Of a stretch of DNA of 64,000 nucleotides, positions 21,010-33,574 are shown piece after piece. Each line of letters opens with the position of its first letter. Positions within the stretch are counted from its first letter, which is position 1. Under the pieces are notes generated by a model. It saw only the letters and a program-made list of their open reading frames with translations, was not told the origin of the DNA and did not search any database. The position numbers and the translations under genes were made by a program. Source of the stretch: Tachypleus tridentatus (Eukaryota; Arthropoda; Merostomata; Xiphosura; Limulidae); NCBI RefSeq assembly GCF_004210375.1, contig NC_134829.1, forward strand, positions 58,768,107 to 58,832,106. The letters are read 5' to 3'.

Positions 21010-21985
21010 CTTTGAACTTCTGTTATAAAATAGCTGTGTTTGTTTGTCTTGAAGCGAAAAGATACAACACTTTTATTCATGCTCACATAATTCAGTAACC
21101 CATAACATACTTTGGGGGGAAGAGGAACTCAAACTGTACTTAATTTCAATTAAAGTGTTAATACCAATACCAGCCGACTTTTGAATACATTTTTCTCAAG
21201 TGGGTTTTCCTCATCATGAATCAGTACAACGATTTCTTGCTGGTTTCATTTCCATAAATTTTCTTTCTAGTATACAGTATTACATTGTAAATGGCCCCTA
21301 TCAAGAACTCGTACAACCCAAATTAAAAGGACATCTGTATTAGTTTTATATTATGATTTTATTTCCTACAGATACAATCGTTCCGCTTTAGCTTCTGCAA
21401 TCGTAATTAACAGAAGCAGTGACTGAGGGGTTTTCGGTTGGAAACAAGTTGTGTAAAGGAACTGCTGTATTATTTCGTTTCTGGATATAATAGTACATGT
21501 TTTTTACATTTTTAAGAGATAAAATAAATTTTTCATACATTTGGGTTGGGTATTGACAGCAAATATAATTAAGCAAAAATAATAATTTTAATGTTAATTC
21601 CATTATAATATCTTACTTCTCTTTTATAAGACGAAATATCAATATTTTTAGGCTTCTTGTTCTTCACTAACTTTCCGAAATTCTTTTCTTTACGTTTAAC
21701 GTTGCTAAGATACTCTGTAGTATAATCAGTATTGACGTCATTACTTGAAAGTCATTGTTAAATTCTACTAAGTAGATGTCCAATCACAGCCGTAGAAAAT
21801 ATGCAGGTGACAATACACATATGTTATTTTTTTAATGAGTGTTTTCCCACAAGACATTAAAAGAAAAAATTGGATAAATATTAACAAAGAATTGGGAGTT
21901 CGAATTTACCCGTTACATAACATGCTCGCTCTTTTATCCTTACTAGTGTGTATTCTTTCATTCAAAAGGACGTTATAAAGTTATT
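21010..21985. other. Unannotated stretch with a retroelement-like tail
   Basis: Near 21,165-21,225 the text 'accaataccagccgac' and 'tctcaagtgggttttcctca' resembles the Penelope-like end at 2,690-2,720. Otherwise nothing is recognised. The mirror is at 62,630-63,607. Confidence 0.35.
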
Positions 21986-21989
21986 AGCT

Positions 21990-22890
21990 GCTCAAGAGTA
22001 CGAGTCAAGTACTTTAAGTCCCAAGATATACCAGGTCGCTACGTACTAAAGAAAATTAGTGACGAAGGTATACGATTTTATGTAGAACTTATATAATTGG
22101 AGAAGTTAGAGGCAATGAAAAGAATTGTAGATTATGTGAAATGGAAGCAGTAGTCAGAGGGTGAATAATTTATTAATATGAAAGGGATATATCATATGAC
22201 AGTGTCTTTCAGGATGATAGAAAGAGTGCTATTAGTGTTAGAGTAAAAAATAATGAATTTACTTGTTATGAACCTATTATGTTGACAAACAAATTTCAGA
22301 ATTTGGATTCTGCATATGAACTGTTGGAGAAAATGAAAACAAAAGGATCAGAGAAGGATATGGAAGTTGTAGGAGATTTATCGACAAGATATATGGTTAG
22401 AATAATCTGTTGGTAAATGAGGACAAAATAATTAGATTATGCTATGTGGGAGAACAGGTGGAGAGTATAACCAAGAATTAACTGTGTAAATGAAGTTATA
22501 AGTAGGTCACTAGGGTTAAATGTTAGGTTTAGGTTTCAGTAAGTAAACTGTAAGGATGAGCAGTCTGACTGGACTTGTATCGATCAAGTTCATCGGAAGA
22601 AGGGAGCTCTTGGAATGGGTGGTTTACACTTAAATACTGTAGCAGCTGGCTTGTTTTCTAAGACTATTAACTCAGCTATAAGGGAGGTTTTAAACTAAAA
22701 CTAAACAGTGGTGAGGGCCAGAAGAAACTTAACACAAAGAGAATAAAAATTTAGCACTAAAGTTAGTACAGTAGTAGAAAAGGATAGACTTGATTGTTAC
22801 TGTTGTAATGCTAGGAGTATAAGAGAAAAAGTATATGATTTTGAAGCACTGGTATTGGAAATAAATTTGGAAAAATTAGTTTTTCAAAGG
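21990..22890 (+). mobile_element. CR1/L2-like LINE fragment (end of ORF1, start of ORF2)
   Basis: Broken frames give GLHLNTVAAGLFSKTINSAI at about 22,620-22,680, the C-terminal block of the SGNH/GDSL-type esterase domain found in ORF1 of several CR1/L2-type LINEs. About 130 bases later comes NARSIREKVYDFEALVLEI, the opening of the ORF2 endonuclease. Upstream, VVGDLS and RLCYVGEQVESI fit the esterase's first blocks. Several stops and frame changes show it is dead, and reverse transcriptase is absent. The mirror copy is at 61,728-62,625. Confidence 0.65.
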
Positions 22891-22899
22891 AGATGTTTG

Positions 22900-24530
22900 T
22901 AAATGATGTCCATAAATTTACAGAAAAAAAATTCATTAGGAATTTTGAGTAATTCTTTTAAATTTTAATTCTAAGTTGAAAATTGGTAGACACTTTCAAA
23001 AGTTTAAGTTTACTAGGGATTGATTAGACATAACTGTTCTCATCTTTGTTCACAACTAATTATTTTGTGAACATCATTTCATTTTTATGAAACTTTTTTG
23101 CTACTGTGTTGTCTTAATGGATTACACTGACTATGTTACGAGTTTTCATTCTTCATGGTTTTCCTTTGTCTGTAAAGAAACAATGTGTGGATGACGCTTT
23201 CACTGAAGCTGCATTTTTCCAGAATCTAAAGAGAGAAACATCTTTTCCTTCACAGGGCCTGGAGATCAGAGTCAGTTAAAGACAATGTGGCCATATCCAT
23301 TCTTTCCTGCAAGAGTGATGTTATTTTGGAAATAGTTCTGTCTAAAATGAAGATCTATATATATGTTCACATCCAAACCTTTTTAATTACTTCAAAAGAA
23401 TATTGAGACTGTAAGTCTTCTGATATGGTATGCTTAAGCAGCTTAAACAATTCTTAATTTTTATTTACATTCACTTCTGAATATCCTGAAGTAAATGCGA
23501 CAGAAAGGACATAAAGCAGGTATGGTTAAGTGTTATCAACTGAGAATTAGTACACTCTCTTATTAGGTATATAATAATGTATATAAATGTGATGTAACAT
23601 TTTATAAAGTGATACATAATACAGTTATGAATATTGTAAAATATATTTTAAATTTTAATCTCCAATAGCTGTTTACCTATAAGTCGTCATAAAATAAAAG
23701 GTTTTGTTCCAAAATATGATACTTACGGTTATTTTTTGTCATTTACAGATTTACTTGTCTTACTGTTCCACGAAAAGACAGTTACTACAATTTCATAAAA
23801 TACATGCCAATCTAAGATCACTCATAAATTAAGTATAATGAGCTCCCACAGACACACAAAAAGTTAATTATTCCAATTAGTTTAAGATCGTAATACTAGC
23901 CCATGAACAGAAGTTTGCTCATTTATCAGGTGAAGTATACATTCACAATTCAACAAGTATATTTCATTTGTAACTATTAAAATATGATGAACTTTGTACA
24001 ATTGGACAAAAGATGTACCTATATTAAAATTACTTAAGTTTCTATATTTCATATGACTATGCAAACATAGATTAACATTAAAAAAATTAAAACAAGTGCA
24101 TAATAATTTAACACTACTAATATACTTTCTATTCTAAGAACCTATATGCAAAAGCAAAAAACACGTTACACCAACCCCACTACATCTGCCATTCCCAGGC
24201 ACAGTAATTTCATTCAGAACATAAGTACTGGAATACAAGACTATTTTGATTTCTTCTTTGGTATGTACCCATGAGGGTACAAGGACAGGAGCAACCACAA
24301 CACTGGTGAATTCATTATATTTAACCCTCCAAACTGGCCATTAGATAAGAGGTAGTTTCATTGGTCCTCCAGTCATTTCTGAGAAATGTATAAATATGTT
24401 GAGAAAACATCTAGGGGAAAGATATTTTAAAATGGTCACCTTGCATAACTTGATAAGTGCAAAAACATCCAGAACTGGAATATTTCTGGTCAATCAACAT
24501 GTTTAAGCAAGTTCACTGACAATATGGTTA
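22900..24530. other. Unannotated AT-rich stretch, left arm
   Basis: No gene is supported. The mirror is at about 60,085-61,720. Confidence 0.45.
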
Positions 24531-24534
24531 ACCT

Positions 24535-24612
24535 TTCTTAACCTGAATATGACCTGGGAAGGTCAAAACATTGTTCTCTCCTTATCAATAAAAGTATTAA
24601 TATCCATACCAG
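24535..24612 (+). repeat. Degenerate Penelope-like tail
   Basis: The sequence 'cctgaatatgacctgggaag' followed by 'gtcaaaacattgttctct' follows the 2,599-2,640 motif (core, GACC/GGTC hairpin, AAAC, ttgttc) with decayed core bases. The mirror is at about 60,005-60,080. Confidence 0.4.
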
Positions 24613-24619
24613 TCATACA

Positions 24620-27250
24620 ATATGGCTAAAGTATTGGTAAAAAGTTGTTATTGGTTTTAAAGAGACAGATAAATCTACAAAAAAATCTATCAGTGTGAAG
24701 CTGAACTGTGGAGGAAATTATCGCAATGTGACTTGTACATCTGGTGAATCTGTATGGAAAGTGAATGCTGCTGGAAAATATTGTGTATATACTAAAATGC
24801 CTTAAAAAGTTAAGACTTGTGAAATGCTTTAGTGTATTAGATGTAAGTGACCAATCTTAATATGCATTACCATTGGAGGCTACTTATAAAACACTAGATG
24901 TCTATTTTGATGACTTGATATTTTGATGTTCACAAACATTTTTATTGTCTGTCCAGTCCTCTATTAATTTTGAGTAAAATGTGTGCACATTTGTTTTAAA
25001 CTTCCAATGAGTAAATAAGTAGGGTATGTAGCAAATAAGTGAATTTTCAACTATGTTATAGCAGAAGACAGGCTTCATAACATAAACAGTTTTGAAATGG
25101 TACTATTTGATTTATGAAAACACACACAAAGCTTGACTTATCAGTGTTAATGATTCAGTATTATCATTGTTAATGAAAATAAAGTATAATGTGAAAGTTT
25201 GAAACTGTATAGATATTGTGGATAGAGATGAAAACAAGGTATGGTAGTGTTTATAGCAAATACGAGTTTTCGCACTTGTGCTGCTTTAGCTTGTGAAGTT
25301 CCATGGTTTACACCAGTAATAAATGATGTAGGTTTTTCTGTAAATCAGTCTATTCAGTTTTGTTTTTTCTGTGAAGGCTGTGTGATTTGCCTTTATATTA
25401 TTTCTAAGATTGTTATTCTGTGATTTTAGTATAGGAGTTATCATTTTATTCTATATGGCCAACCTCTGCCTTTGGTCTATGAACATTCTGAAGTTAAATA
25501 TGAAATGAAGATCAAATTTCATTAATACAATTAAACAACAAATAAAGCATACAATATAGTCAATCAAATGAAAATAAAATTGTATTAAAAGTTTCTTTTA
25601 TATGCCATAGTTTCATCTCCTGTAGACTTAGGGTTAACAAGATTGTCTTTTGTTTGTGAAGGGATCTATGAGGCAAGAAAACTGAAAACCATTGCTGTAT
25701 AGACTTAATTATAAAAACTAAAAAAAGTCTCCTTAAAGTAATACAGATATATTGGCTGTGTTTCTGAAATGTCTTTACTTTTTTGCATATCACTTAGATG
25801 TGAATAAATGCAAGCAGTTATACAGCAACTGAATTTCTATATTTGCATAATAATAATAAGTATTAAAGCTTAACAGTGTATTAAACTGTCTGAACAGTGC
25901 TCAGTTATGATGCTTAAAACAAAATGTTATGTTTTATCTCTCAGTCATTATTTCTCTTCCCATAGTTGTGTTACCATAAAACAGCCTGTTTGTTGGTATT
26001 GATTTATACTTGAATTTGTGCAATATGTTAAAGTTGGTTGAAATATTATAAAATAAACAGGTGTCATAGTGATGCTAGTGTGCTTATTAACAAATTCCTT
26101 ACATGCATTAAGATCTTTAACAAAGTTGGTAAGGAAAATCTGCTGAAAATGTGACTTTCAGGTTTCATTTCCTGCACTTAAACATTTTTTTTAATGATAT
26201 TGCATGTCTTATTACACATTATAGAAACAATAATTATACAAGTAGGCTATGAAATGGCTACTGAAAGACATAAATCTATGTAACAGGTTCTTTCTTTTGT
26301 AAATTTTATATTTAACTTGTTTCATCAGCAATCCTTCAAAAAATTATGGCTTTGATTATATTGAAAGAATTCCTAAAAGTATTTAGTTCATAAAGTAATT
26401 CTGTAAAGGCATAAATGTTTTGTCTGAGGATTCACCAAAATAATATTTTAAAAGATGTTTTCATACATGCATTACACACGTGTACACACAAGGTTTTACT
26501 CTCAGAATTTCTTTTCAGTGAAAGTATGACATTAAAGATTACATGGTTTTGGAAATATTTTAAACTAGAAATGTGCAGGGCATAAACTTTGTGGCTTCAA
26601 AAGAACAAAGTACTAAGATTAATATTTCATGAATTATTAATTGAAGACTGGACATTTTAGTTTACTATAAAGCTTTAAAACTTAGAATTAAAGAAATTCA
26701 AGCACCTTTTGGAAAACGGAGCGACCTTCTTATGAAGTGAAAGGTAAAAGCCAATCATTCAAAGTGTAAAGATTTCATGAATTATCAATCATAATTGTTT
26801 AAAATTGCTAAAAATATTTTACCAACCATTCAATGGCATGATCCTTGATACATTTTGAAAATTTTGAGTTAAATGATACTTTGTGTGTGTGTGAGTGCAC
26901 TTTAATTGTGTCTGTTTGGATTATTCATTTTTTGCCTTATCTTTGTGTTTGACAGCTTTTTGTTACATTTTGTTTTGAAAAAAAATGTGTGCCAGTTACA
27001 TTTTTTTTATAATGTCATCAGTAAAGTTATTATATGTAGTTAATTAAATTGTTTTGGTGTCATTTAGTTTTCTCATTTTAGCAACTGAGCTATGCCTAGT
27101 ACTATAATAATTGTTTTGTTTTGTTTGGTAAAAGTACAATTTTTTATTTTATTTATTATAATATATTAATATAAAAATGACAATGTGCCATACTGATGTT
27201 ATTGCTGTCAAGTCATACAGTTCATTTATGTAATGCTAAGTTCTTTAGCA
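24620..27250. other. Unannotated AT-rich stretch, left arm
   Basis: No exon or repeat is recognised. Short mirrored frames at 25,241-25,423 and 25,560-25,793 occur in both arms only because the arms are copies. The mirror is at about 57,367-59,995. Confidence 0.5.
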
Positions 27251-27252
27251 CT

Positions 27253-27425
27253 GGCCCGGCATAGCCAAGCATGTTAAGGCTTGCGACTCGTAATTTGAGG
27301 GTCGCGGGTTCGCATCCCCCGTAGCGCCAAACATGCTTGCCTTCCCTCTAGTCTTACACTGCTAAATTAGGGACGGCTAGCACAGATAGCCCTCGAGTAG
27401 CTTTGTGCGAAATTCAAAACAAACC
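27253..27425 (+). repeat. tRNA-Thr-derived SINE with internal deletion
   Basis: The head (ggcccggcatagccaagcat) joins directly to the late body (cttccctctagtcttacact), with the middle third missing. 'tctttagc' lies on both sides as a likely target duplication. The mirror at 57,190-57,364 has the same deletion. Confidence 0.9.
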
Positions 27426-27429
27426 AAAC

Positions 27430-28225
27430 CAATCTTTAGCTCTTGGTCTCATAAATTGGTGATACAAATATAATGTAGAGAATTATCTATCAAAAATACT
27501 ACACTAAGTTATGGAATGGAATTGGTAAAGTTAATTACTCAGCAGAAATATTTTAAATCCATACATTCAATTGAACTGCTAAACTTGATTATTCTACAGA
27601 TTTTACCACTACAAAATTATGCAATACAATGTTCTTAAAATCTTCATATATGCTTTTAGTTTCAGCATCACATTTTTTATAAATAAAATAGGTTATTAGA
27701 TAAGCTTGCTGTTGCAATGTTTAGTTGGAAAGTTTATAACCATACAAACATTGAAAACATTCTCATTACTGATAACTACATAAAGTAATACTGACTATAA
27801 ATTATTATTATATACACTAGTTACAGAATGTAATGTATCTGATCTTCAATTATTTTTTTTAGTTTGCAATTAAGTACAATAAAATGACATTTATAATAAT
27901 GTTTTAATAGTGAAAGTTAGACTTTTAACCTTTAACCAAATGCTTGCAGGTGAATTTTCACAAAAATAATGCTAGCAGAGGAAAAGATTCTTAAACATAC
28001 TTGTAAATGCTTTATGTAAAATTGATAATAATTACATCACACACATGAAGTACATTTATTGTAGTGTGTCAAAAATTATCCGTGGGTTATTTCATTCTTA
28101 TATGTAGTGCTTAGGCACTGCTTTGTCTGTGGTATCCCATTTAGCTTGACAAGCTCTAGTATTTAAACACAGTAACAGTACAAAACTGAAGATTTGAATG
28201 AATATTTATCTTGTGTATAACTGAT
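27430..28225. other. Unannotated AT-rich stretch, left arm
   Basis: Nothing is recognised. The mirror is at about 56,395-57,187. Confidence 0.45.
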
Positions 28226-28227
28226 AT

Positions 28228-28640
28228 TGTTGTTCCTCCATCTGAAGTAAAGAGAATTCCCAGTGAAATTCATAAATGCTAAAAAAGGTTAAATGTAGCT
28301 GGCAAATGAAATCAGGATGGCAATAAGTGTAGCAAACAAATATCTTGGTATAACTGATAAAAGACTCTCCAAAAATCCAGTAAGTATCACTACTAGAAAT
28401 ATTAAAATACATATCTGGAAGAAAAGGAAATCTCTCCTCAGCAAGGCAGTATAGACAATATCAATAATATGGTATAACTGTCAAACAAAATCTCTCTTCA
28501 GTAGGGCAGTAATTACAGCAACTAAAAATATTCAGGTATATAAATACCAAAATAAATCTCTCTCCTGAAGGGCAGTAAGTATAGCAAATATCAATATTGT
28601 GGTACAACTTACCAAATTAAATCTTCAGAGGGAAGAGTAA
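28228..28640. repeat. Degenerate tandem repeat, about 60-75-bp units
   Basis: Phrases such as 'aaatctctcttcagtagggc', 'agtaagtatagcaaa' and 'atatcaatattgtggtacaa' recur four to five times in the same order with indels. The 68-codon minus-strand frame inside it has no domain. The mirror is at 55,975-56,390. Confidence 0.6.
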
Positions 28641-28649
28641 GATGTAACT

Positions 28650-29715
28650 AGCAACATCCAGGTATATTATTGATTTAAAAATTAAGAAAAAAAACTCCAG
28701 TATTAATAGATCACCAGAAAGCTGATTGTTTTGAAGTAGTAATGTTTGAACAAATAAATTAATTAGCTACTGCCAACCAGAACAATAACATCTATACACA
28801 AGAGAATCATTTTGAGTGAGAAAATCTCTACCAATTGACAAATCTGTATATCTGATGGAAAAAGAAAATCCATTATGTGCAAATCTCAGAAAACACAATT
28901 CCATAATCCAAACCATAAAAATAACTACTGAAATTTCAAAAACCATCACTGTGTAAATTCCTTAGAAGTAATATACAACATTTGTTTAACAAAGAAACTT
29001 GCAAAACATGACACCACAAACACCTAAAGAAAAACAAAAATAATTTGAGCTTAGTTCATATGCTGAATAAAAAAACTATTTGCATTAAAACAACGTGTAC
29101 AAATTCAGTAAAAGAACAACTAGCAACTTTAAGGACATAATATAAAACAAATTATTATTGGCCATCACAGAAAAACTAAAAGTGCATGGCATAAATAAGA
29201 AAACCCAAACTTATCAAGCACTCCACAGAAAAATACAGTTAAAATAATGAACAATTCATGGACTGTCAGAAATTAGAAAATGCAATAAAACAAAAAGTCA
29301 GTGATTGTAATAACATCAAATAGAAATGCAAGACAAAAAAAACTGAAAGAAAACTTCTAATAGTGACACGTATTAAAATTTTCATATGAAGAAACATAGC
29401 ATTCTGTATAATAAGTACTGATACCTAACAGTTAAGATTTGTGAAAGACATATACAAATCCAACCTCCAAAGGACCAACATGACAAATATAACAGTACCA
29501 CCAGATGTTTCAGTAGCAAAGATAATACCATTCTGAAAATACATTCTATCTTCTCTCTCTATCCAACATACAACACCCATGTTATTTTATTTACAACATT
29601 ACAATGAACCTGACATCAAGAAATATATAAATAAAAACTTGTAACCATAATATTTTTCATAAAGCTTCTCTCAAATGACAAAATTTAAGTACAACTATCA
29701 GTAAAAACAATTTAT
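28650..29715. other. Unannotated AT-rich stretch, left arm
   Basis: Nothing is recognised. It borders the truncated 5' side of the Copia fossil. The mirror is at about 54,905-55,967. Confidence 0.45.
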
Positions 29716-29717
29716 GA

Positions 29718-32639
29718 AAATTTTATGTCTTTGGTCCTATGCAAACTGCATCTATTGGAGGTAGCAAGTACTTTGTTACATTTATTGATGATTACTCAAG
29801 ATGCTGCAGAGTGTATTTCTTGAAAGAGAAGTCAGAAGGCTTTGAGAAATTCAAGGAATTTGAGAAGTTGTACTCAAATGAATCTGAAGAGTGCATAAAA
29901 ACCCTGCGCACAGATAGTGGCAGAAAATATACGTCAAATGAGTTCCAGCAATATTTGAAGTCAAGAGGCATTCATCATGAGATGTCAATAGCATATTATC
30001 CAGAACAAAATGGTGTTGCTGAGAGAAGGAACAGAACTCTTGTGGAATCAGTAAGAAGCATGCTGTCACATGCTAAGTTACCAAGAATGTACTGGGCAGA
30101 AGCTGTAGCTACTGCAGCGTATGTGGGTAACAGAGTATCCACATCAGCAATAAAAGATGGTTGTATGCCATATGAGAGATGGTATGGGAAGAAACCAGAT
30201 GTAGAACACATGAAAGTGTTTGGATGTCCTGCATATGCACATGTGCCAGATGTGTCAAGACAGAAATTAGACATGAAGGTACGTTTCATTGGATATGATA
30301 ACTGCATCAAGGGATATCGACTGTATGATGAAAAATCCAGGAAGATTTTCATATGGCGAGATGTTATCTTTAATGAAACAGAATTTGGTCAAGAGCCTGT
30401 GACAAATGAGTATATCTCATCAAGTGAACAGATAGTGGACCAAGAAACAGAAGTTAAAGCTAAAGATAAAGCTGAATGACCAACAAGAAACAGGAAACCC
30501 CCCCCCCTTCCATCAGCTATGGATATGATGAGTATGCAGATATGGCTGCAGCAAATGAATCAGTTTGTCACACTGCAAACTTATGCAGTATGCTAGAGCC
30601 AAGCACATTAAGTAAAGCAATGTCAAGTGACAATGCAAAGGAGTGGAACTCAGCCACAGATCTGGAATTTGAGTCTTTACAAGAAAATGACACCTGGGAT
30701 CTGGTGGAATTACCAGTTGGAAAAAACCTATAGGTTGTAAGTGGGTATTCAAAGTTAAGTATGGAAATACTGGAAATGTAGAGAGGTTCAAGAGTAGGCT
30801 GGTGGCCAAAGGTTACTCGCAGAATTATGGTTTGGATTATGAGGAAACCTTCTCCCCAGTGGTGCGCTATGCATCAATTTGCTCCTTGATTGCATTTGCT
30901 GTGCAGAATAACTTGAAAATTCACCAGATTAATGTCATAACTGCATTTTGAATGGAAATCTGGATGAAGAGATATACATGGAACAACCGAAGGCTACGCG
31001 GTTCCAGGGAAGGAAAATCTTGTGTGTAAACTGAAAAAATCACTGTATGGATTAAAACAGTCACCACACTGTTGGAACAAATCATTTCATGAACAAATGA
31101 TGGAACTAGAATTTCCAGTTCCAATGTTTACATATGAAAGGGTGAAAATCTAGCAATAGTTGCAGTATATGTGGATGATATTATTTTGGTTGCTGATAGT
31201 GATGACGAAATAATCACTATAGAGGAAGCACTGAAGGAAAATTTCTTCATGAAAGACCTTAGAAAGCTGCATTACATCCTTGGACTCAGTGTTATTCAGT
31301 TTGAAAAGAATGGCTGTGTATGGTTAAATCAAAGACGGTATATCCAAACTATGCTGATGAAATTTGGAATGACTGAGTGTAAGGCAGTTGCAACTCCATC
31401 AGATGTAAACGTGAAACTGCAAAAGGACGATGGTGTTGGCACTCGGGTTGATCGCAGTTTGTACCAATCGTTGGTAGGCAGCCTTCTGTATGCTGCAATG
31501 GGAACAAGACCAGATATTGCATATGCAGTGGGAGCACTATCGAAATATTGTGCTCAGCCCAACACAGCACATTTTACAGCAGCAAAGAGAATCCAACGTT
31601 ACTTGAAAGAAACAGGTGATCTTAGTCTTAAGTTTGAAAAGGTACCAGGAGACGTCGTTACTGGTTACTCAGATGTAGATTTTGCTGGAGACCTGGATAT
31701 AGGAAGTTCACATCAGGAAATATCTTTATTCAAGCAGGAGCAGCTGTAAGTTGGATTAGCAAAGGCAATCCACGGTGGCCCTATCCACCTCAGAGGCAGA
31801 GTATATAGCCTTGAGTCTTGCAGCACAGGAAACAGTATAATTGAGAACACTACTGCAAGAAATAGGTTCGAAGTTGATGACCCTGTTCGTATCATGGAAG
31901 ATAACCAAGGAACAATCGCAATGGCACAGAATCCAGTGGGTCATGCAAGAACAAAACACATTGATATTTGTTACCACTTCATTTGCCAATGTGTGCAGAA
32001 CAGATCAGTAAAACTGGAATATTGTCCCACAAACAGTATGACTGCTGACATTCTTACAAAGCCACTTGCTAGAAATGTATTTGAAAAGTTCAGAGATAAT
32101 GTTGGACTGGCACCAATGGATAAATGAACCAGATAAAGTGACAATTATAATAATAGATTGAAAGTAATTGTAAAACATTTAGAATAACTGTAAGATTATT
32201 GACAGTAATTGTAATTTTGTGTAAAACTTAAAATTAAGTGGGAGTGTTAAGAATATTGAGATAAATGCTGCCACCTGTAGTTAGTTTTTTTTTATACGTG
32301 TGTACTCAATGAATAGACACATATTAACAGTATTGGCAGGTTTCAGAAATGTTTTCTTTAAGGAAAGGCATAAAGGATGGTAGGAAGCAATCAGTGTTTT
32401 GATGTCATTCAGATCAGAACGTAAACCTCGACAGTTTCATTGTATAGGGTGGCCATTTTATTTATGTGTAGGCCAACTGGGTGGAGAACCCTTCGTTCAG
32501 TTTACGACCATGTCTTTTTTCTTTACTGTCTTTATTCGAGAGAGGTCTATTGATCTCTGTGGATCCTGCCCTGGGTTGATTGGGCAGAATAAACTATTTA
32601 GAAAATGAAATGATAAAAGTATGGATCAAACCATTAACA
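29718..32639 (+). mobile_element. Copia-type LTR retrotransposon fossil, 5'-truncated
   Basis: Parts in order are integrase (with NGVAERRNRTLVE and a downstream 'KVFGCPAYAHV' block), reverse transcriptase (CKWVFKVKYG and YVDDI regions) and RNase H with a C-terminal ADILTKPL. A polypurine-like tract then leads into one LTR at 32,245-32,639. Integrase before reverse transcriptase is the Copia order. Gag, protease and the 5' LTR are absent. It is broken, with several interruptions. The same insertion sits in the other arm (51,974-54,900), so it predates the arm duplication. The missing second LTR means its age cannot be read from LTR divergence. Confidence 0.95.
32245..32639 (+). repeat. 3' LTR of the Copia fossil
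   Basis: Begins TGTTAAGAATATTGAG just after 'aagtgggag' and ends CCATTAACA, so the ends form the inverted hexamer TGTTAA/TTAACA. About 395 bp. No partner LTR is in the window apart from the mirror copy. Confidence 0.75.
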
Positions 32640-33270
32640 CTGCTTTCAGTACCTGATTTATTTGTGCTACACCTATTACTACTACTGCAGTTTCATCTGT
32701 GATTGCAGGATTGTTATGAATTACTCCAGTTGTAACATTAACAAATCAAGTTCCAGAATTTAGCTGTTCACATCAACAACATTACCCAATTAATAAAAAA
32801 ACAGACTATGATGGAAAGGTACTAAGACAGATATACATTAGACGCGGTTCAAATTTCCACAGTGGTATAACAATAAGCTATTTATCTAGATACCCACTTA
32901 ATAGAAACAGTTTTAATGACAACTGGCGTACCTTCAGCCAAGAGTCGTAACAACTATTAAACACTGGTAGCTGCCTTGTCCAGGTCCTGAATGACACACC
33001 AAAAGAAGTTTCCAAAACAAAATCCCAGTACAGCGTCACGGAGAAAAGAAGGCATATTTGCCAAACTTGTGAAGAAACATGAATTTGTCATATTATCTTA
33101 CCCAAATGCTCTGCATGAAATGATGGGTTCACTGGCACATTATTAACTTAAAATACCATAACAAATGAGAATGGCAAATTAGGCAGAAGCAAAAGTAGAT
33201 ATACATCTTTAAAGAAAGTTCTCTTATGAACAATAGCATAGTCATCATTACTCATATTCTGAATTTATTT
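32640..33270. other. Unannotated stretch, left arm
   Basis: Between the Copia LTR and a SINE. Nothing is recognised. The mirror is at about 51,340-51,973. Confidence 0.45.
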
Positions 33271-33288
33271 GATTCACGTAAGTCTGGG

Positions 33289-33562
33289 TTTGGTTTGTTA
33301 TGGAATTTCGCACAAAGCTACTCGAGGGCTATCTGTGCTAGCCGTCCCTAATTTAGCAGTGTAAGACTAGAGGGAAGGCAGCTAGTCATCACCACCCACC
33401 GCCAACTCTTGGGCTACTCTTTTACCAACGAAAAGTGGGATTGACCGTCACATTATAACGCCCCACGGCTGGGAGGGCGAGCATGTATGGCGCGACTCGG
33501 GGCGAACCCGCGACCCTCAGATTACGAAGCGCACGCCTTAACGCGCTAGGCCATGCCAGGCC
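33289..33562 (-). repeat. tRNA-Thr-derived SINE with 12-bp target duplication
   Basis: A reverse full-length copy bounded by 'cgtaagtctggg' on both sides (33,277-33,288 and 33,563-33,574). The mirror copy at 51,058-51,327 has the same duplication. Confidence 0.95.
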
Positions 33563-33574
33563 CCGTAAGTCTGG

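Noticed and set aside
25241-25793. Frames conserved between arms as possible genes
   Set aside because: Both arms are recent copies of each other, so conservation carries no information. The peptides have no recognised motif.
30513-30809. Antisense open frames within the Copia fossil (also mirrored in the right arm)
   Set aside because: They are shadows of the integrase and reverse transcriptase reading frames with no domain of their own.
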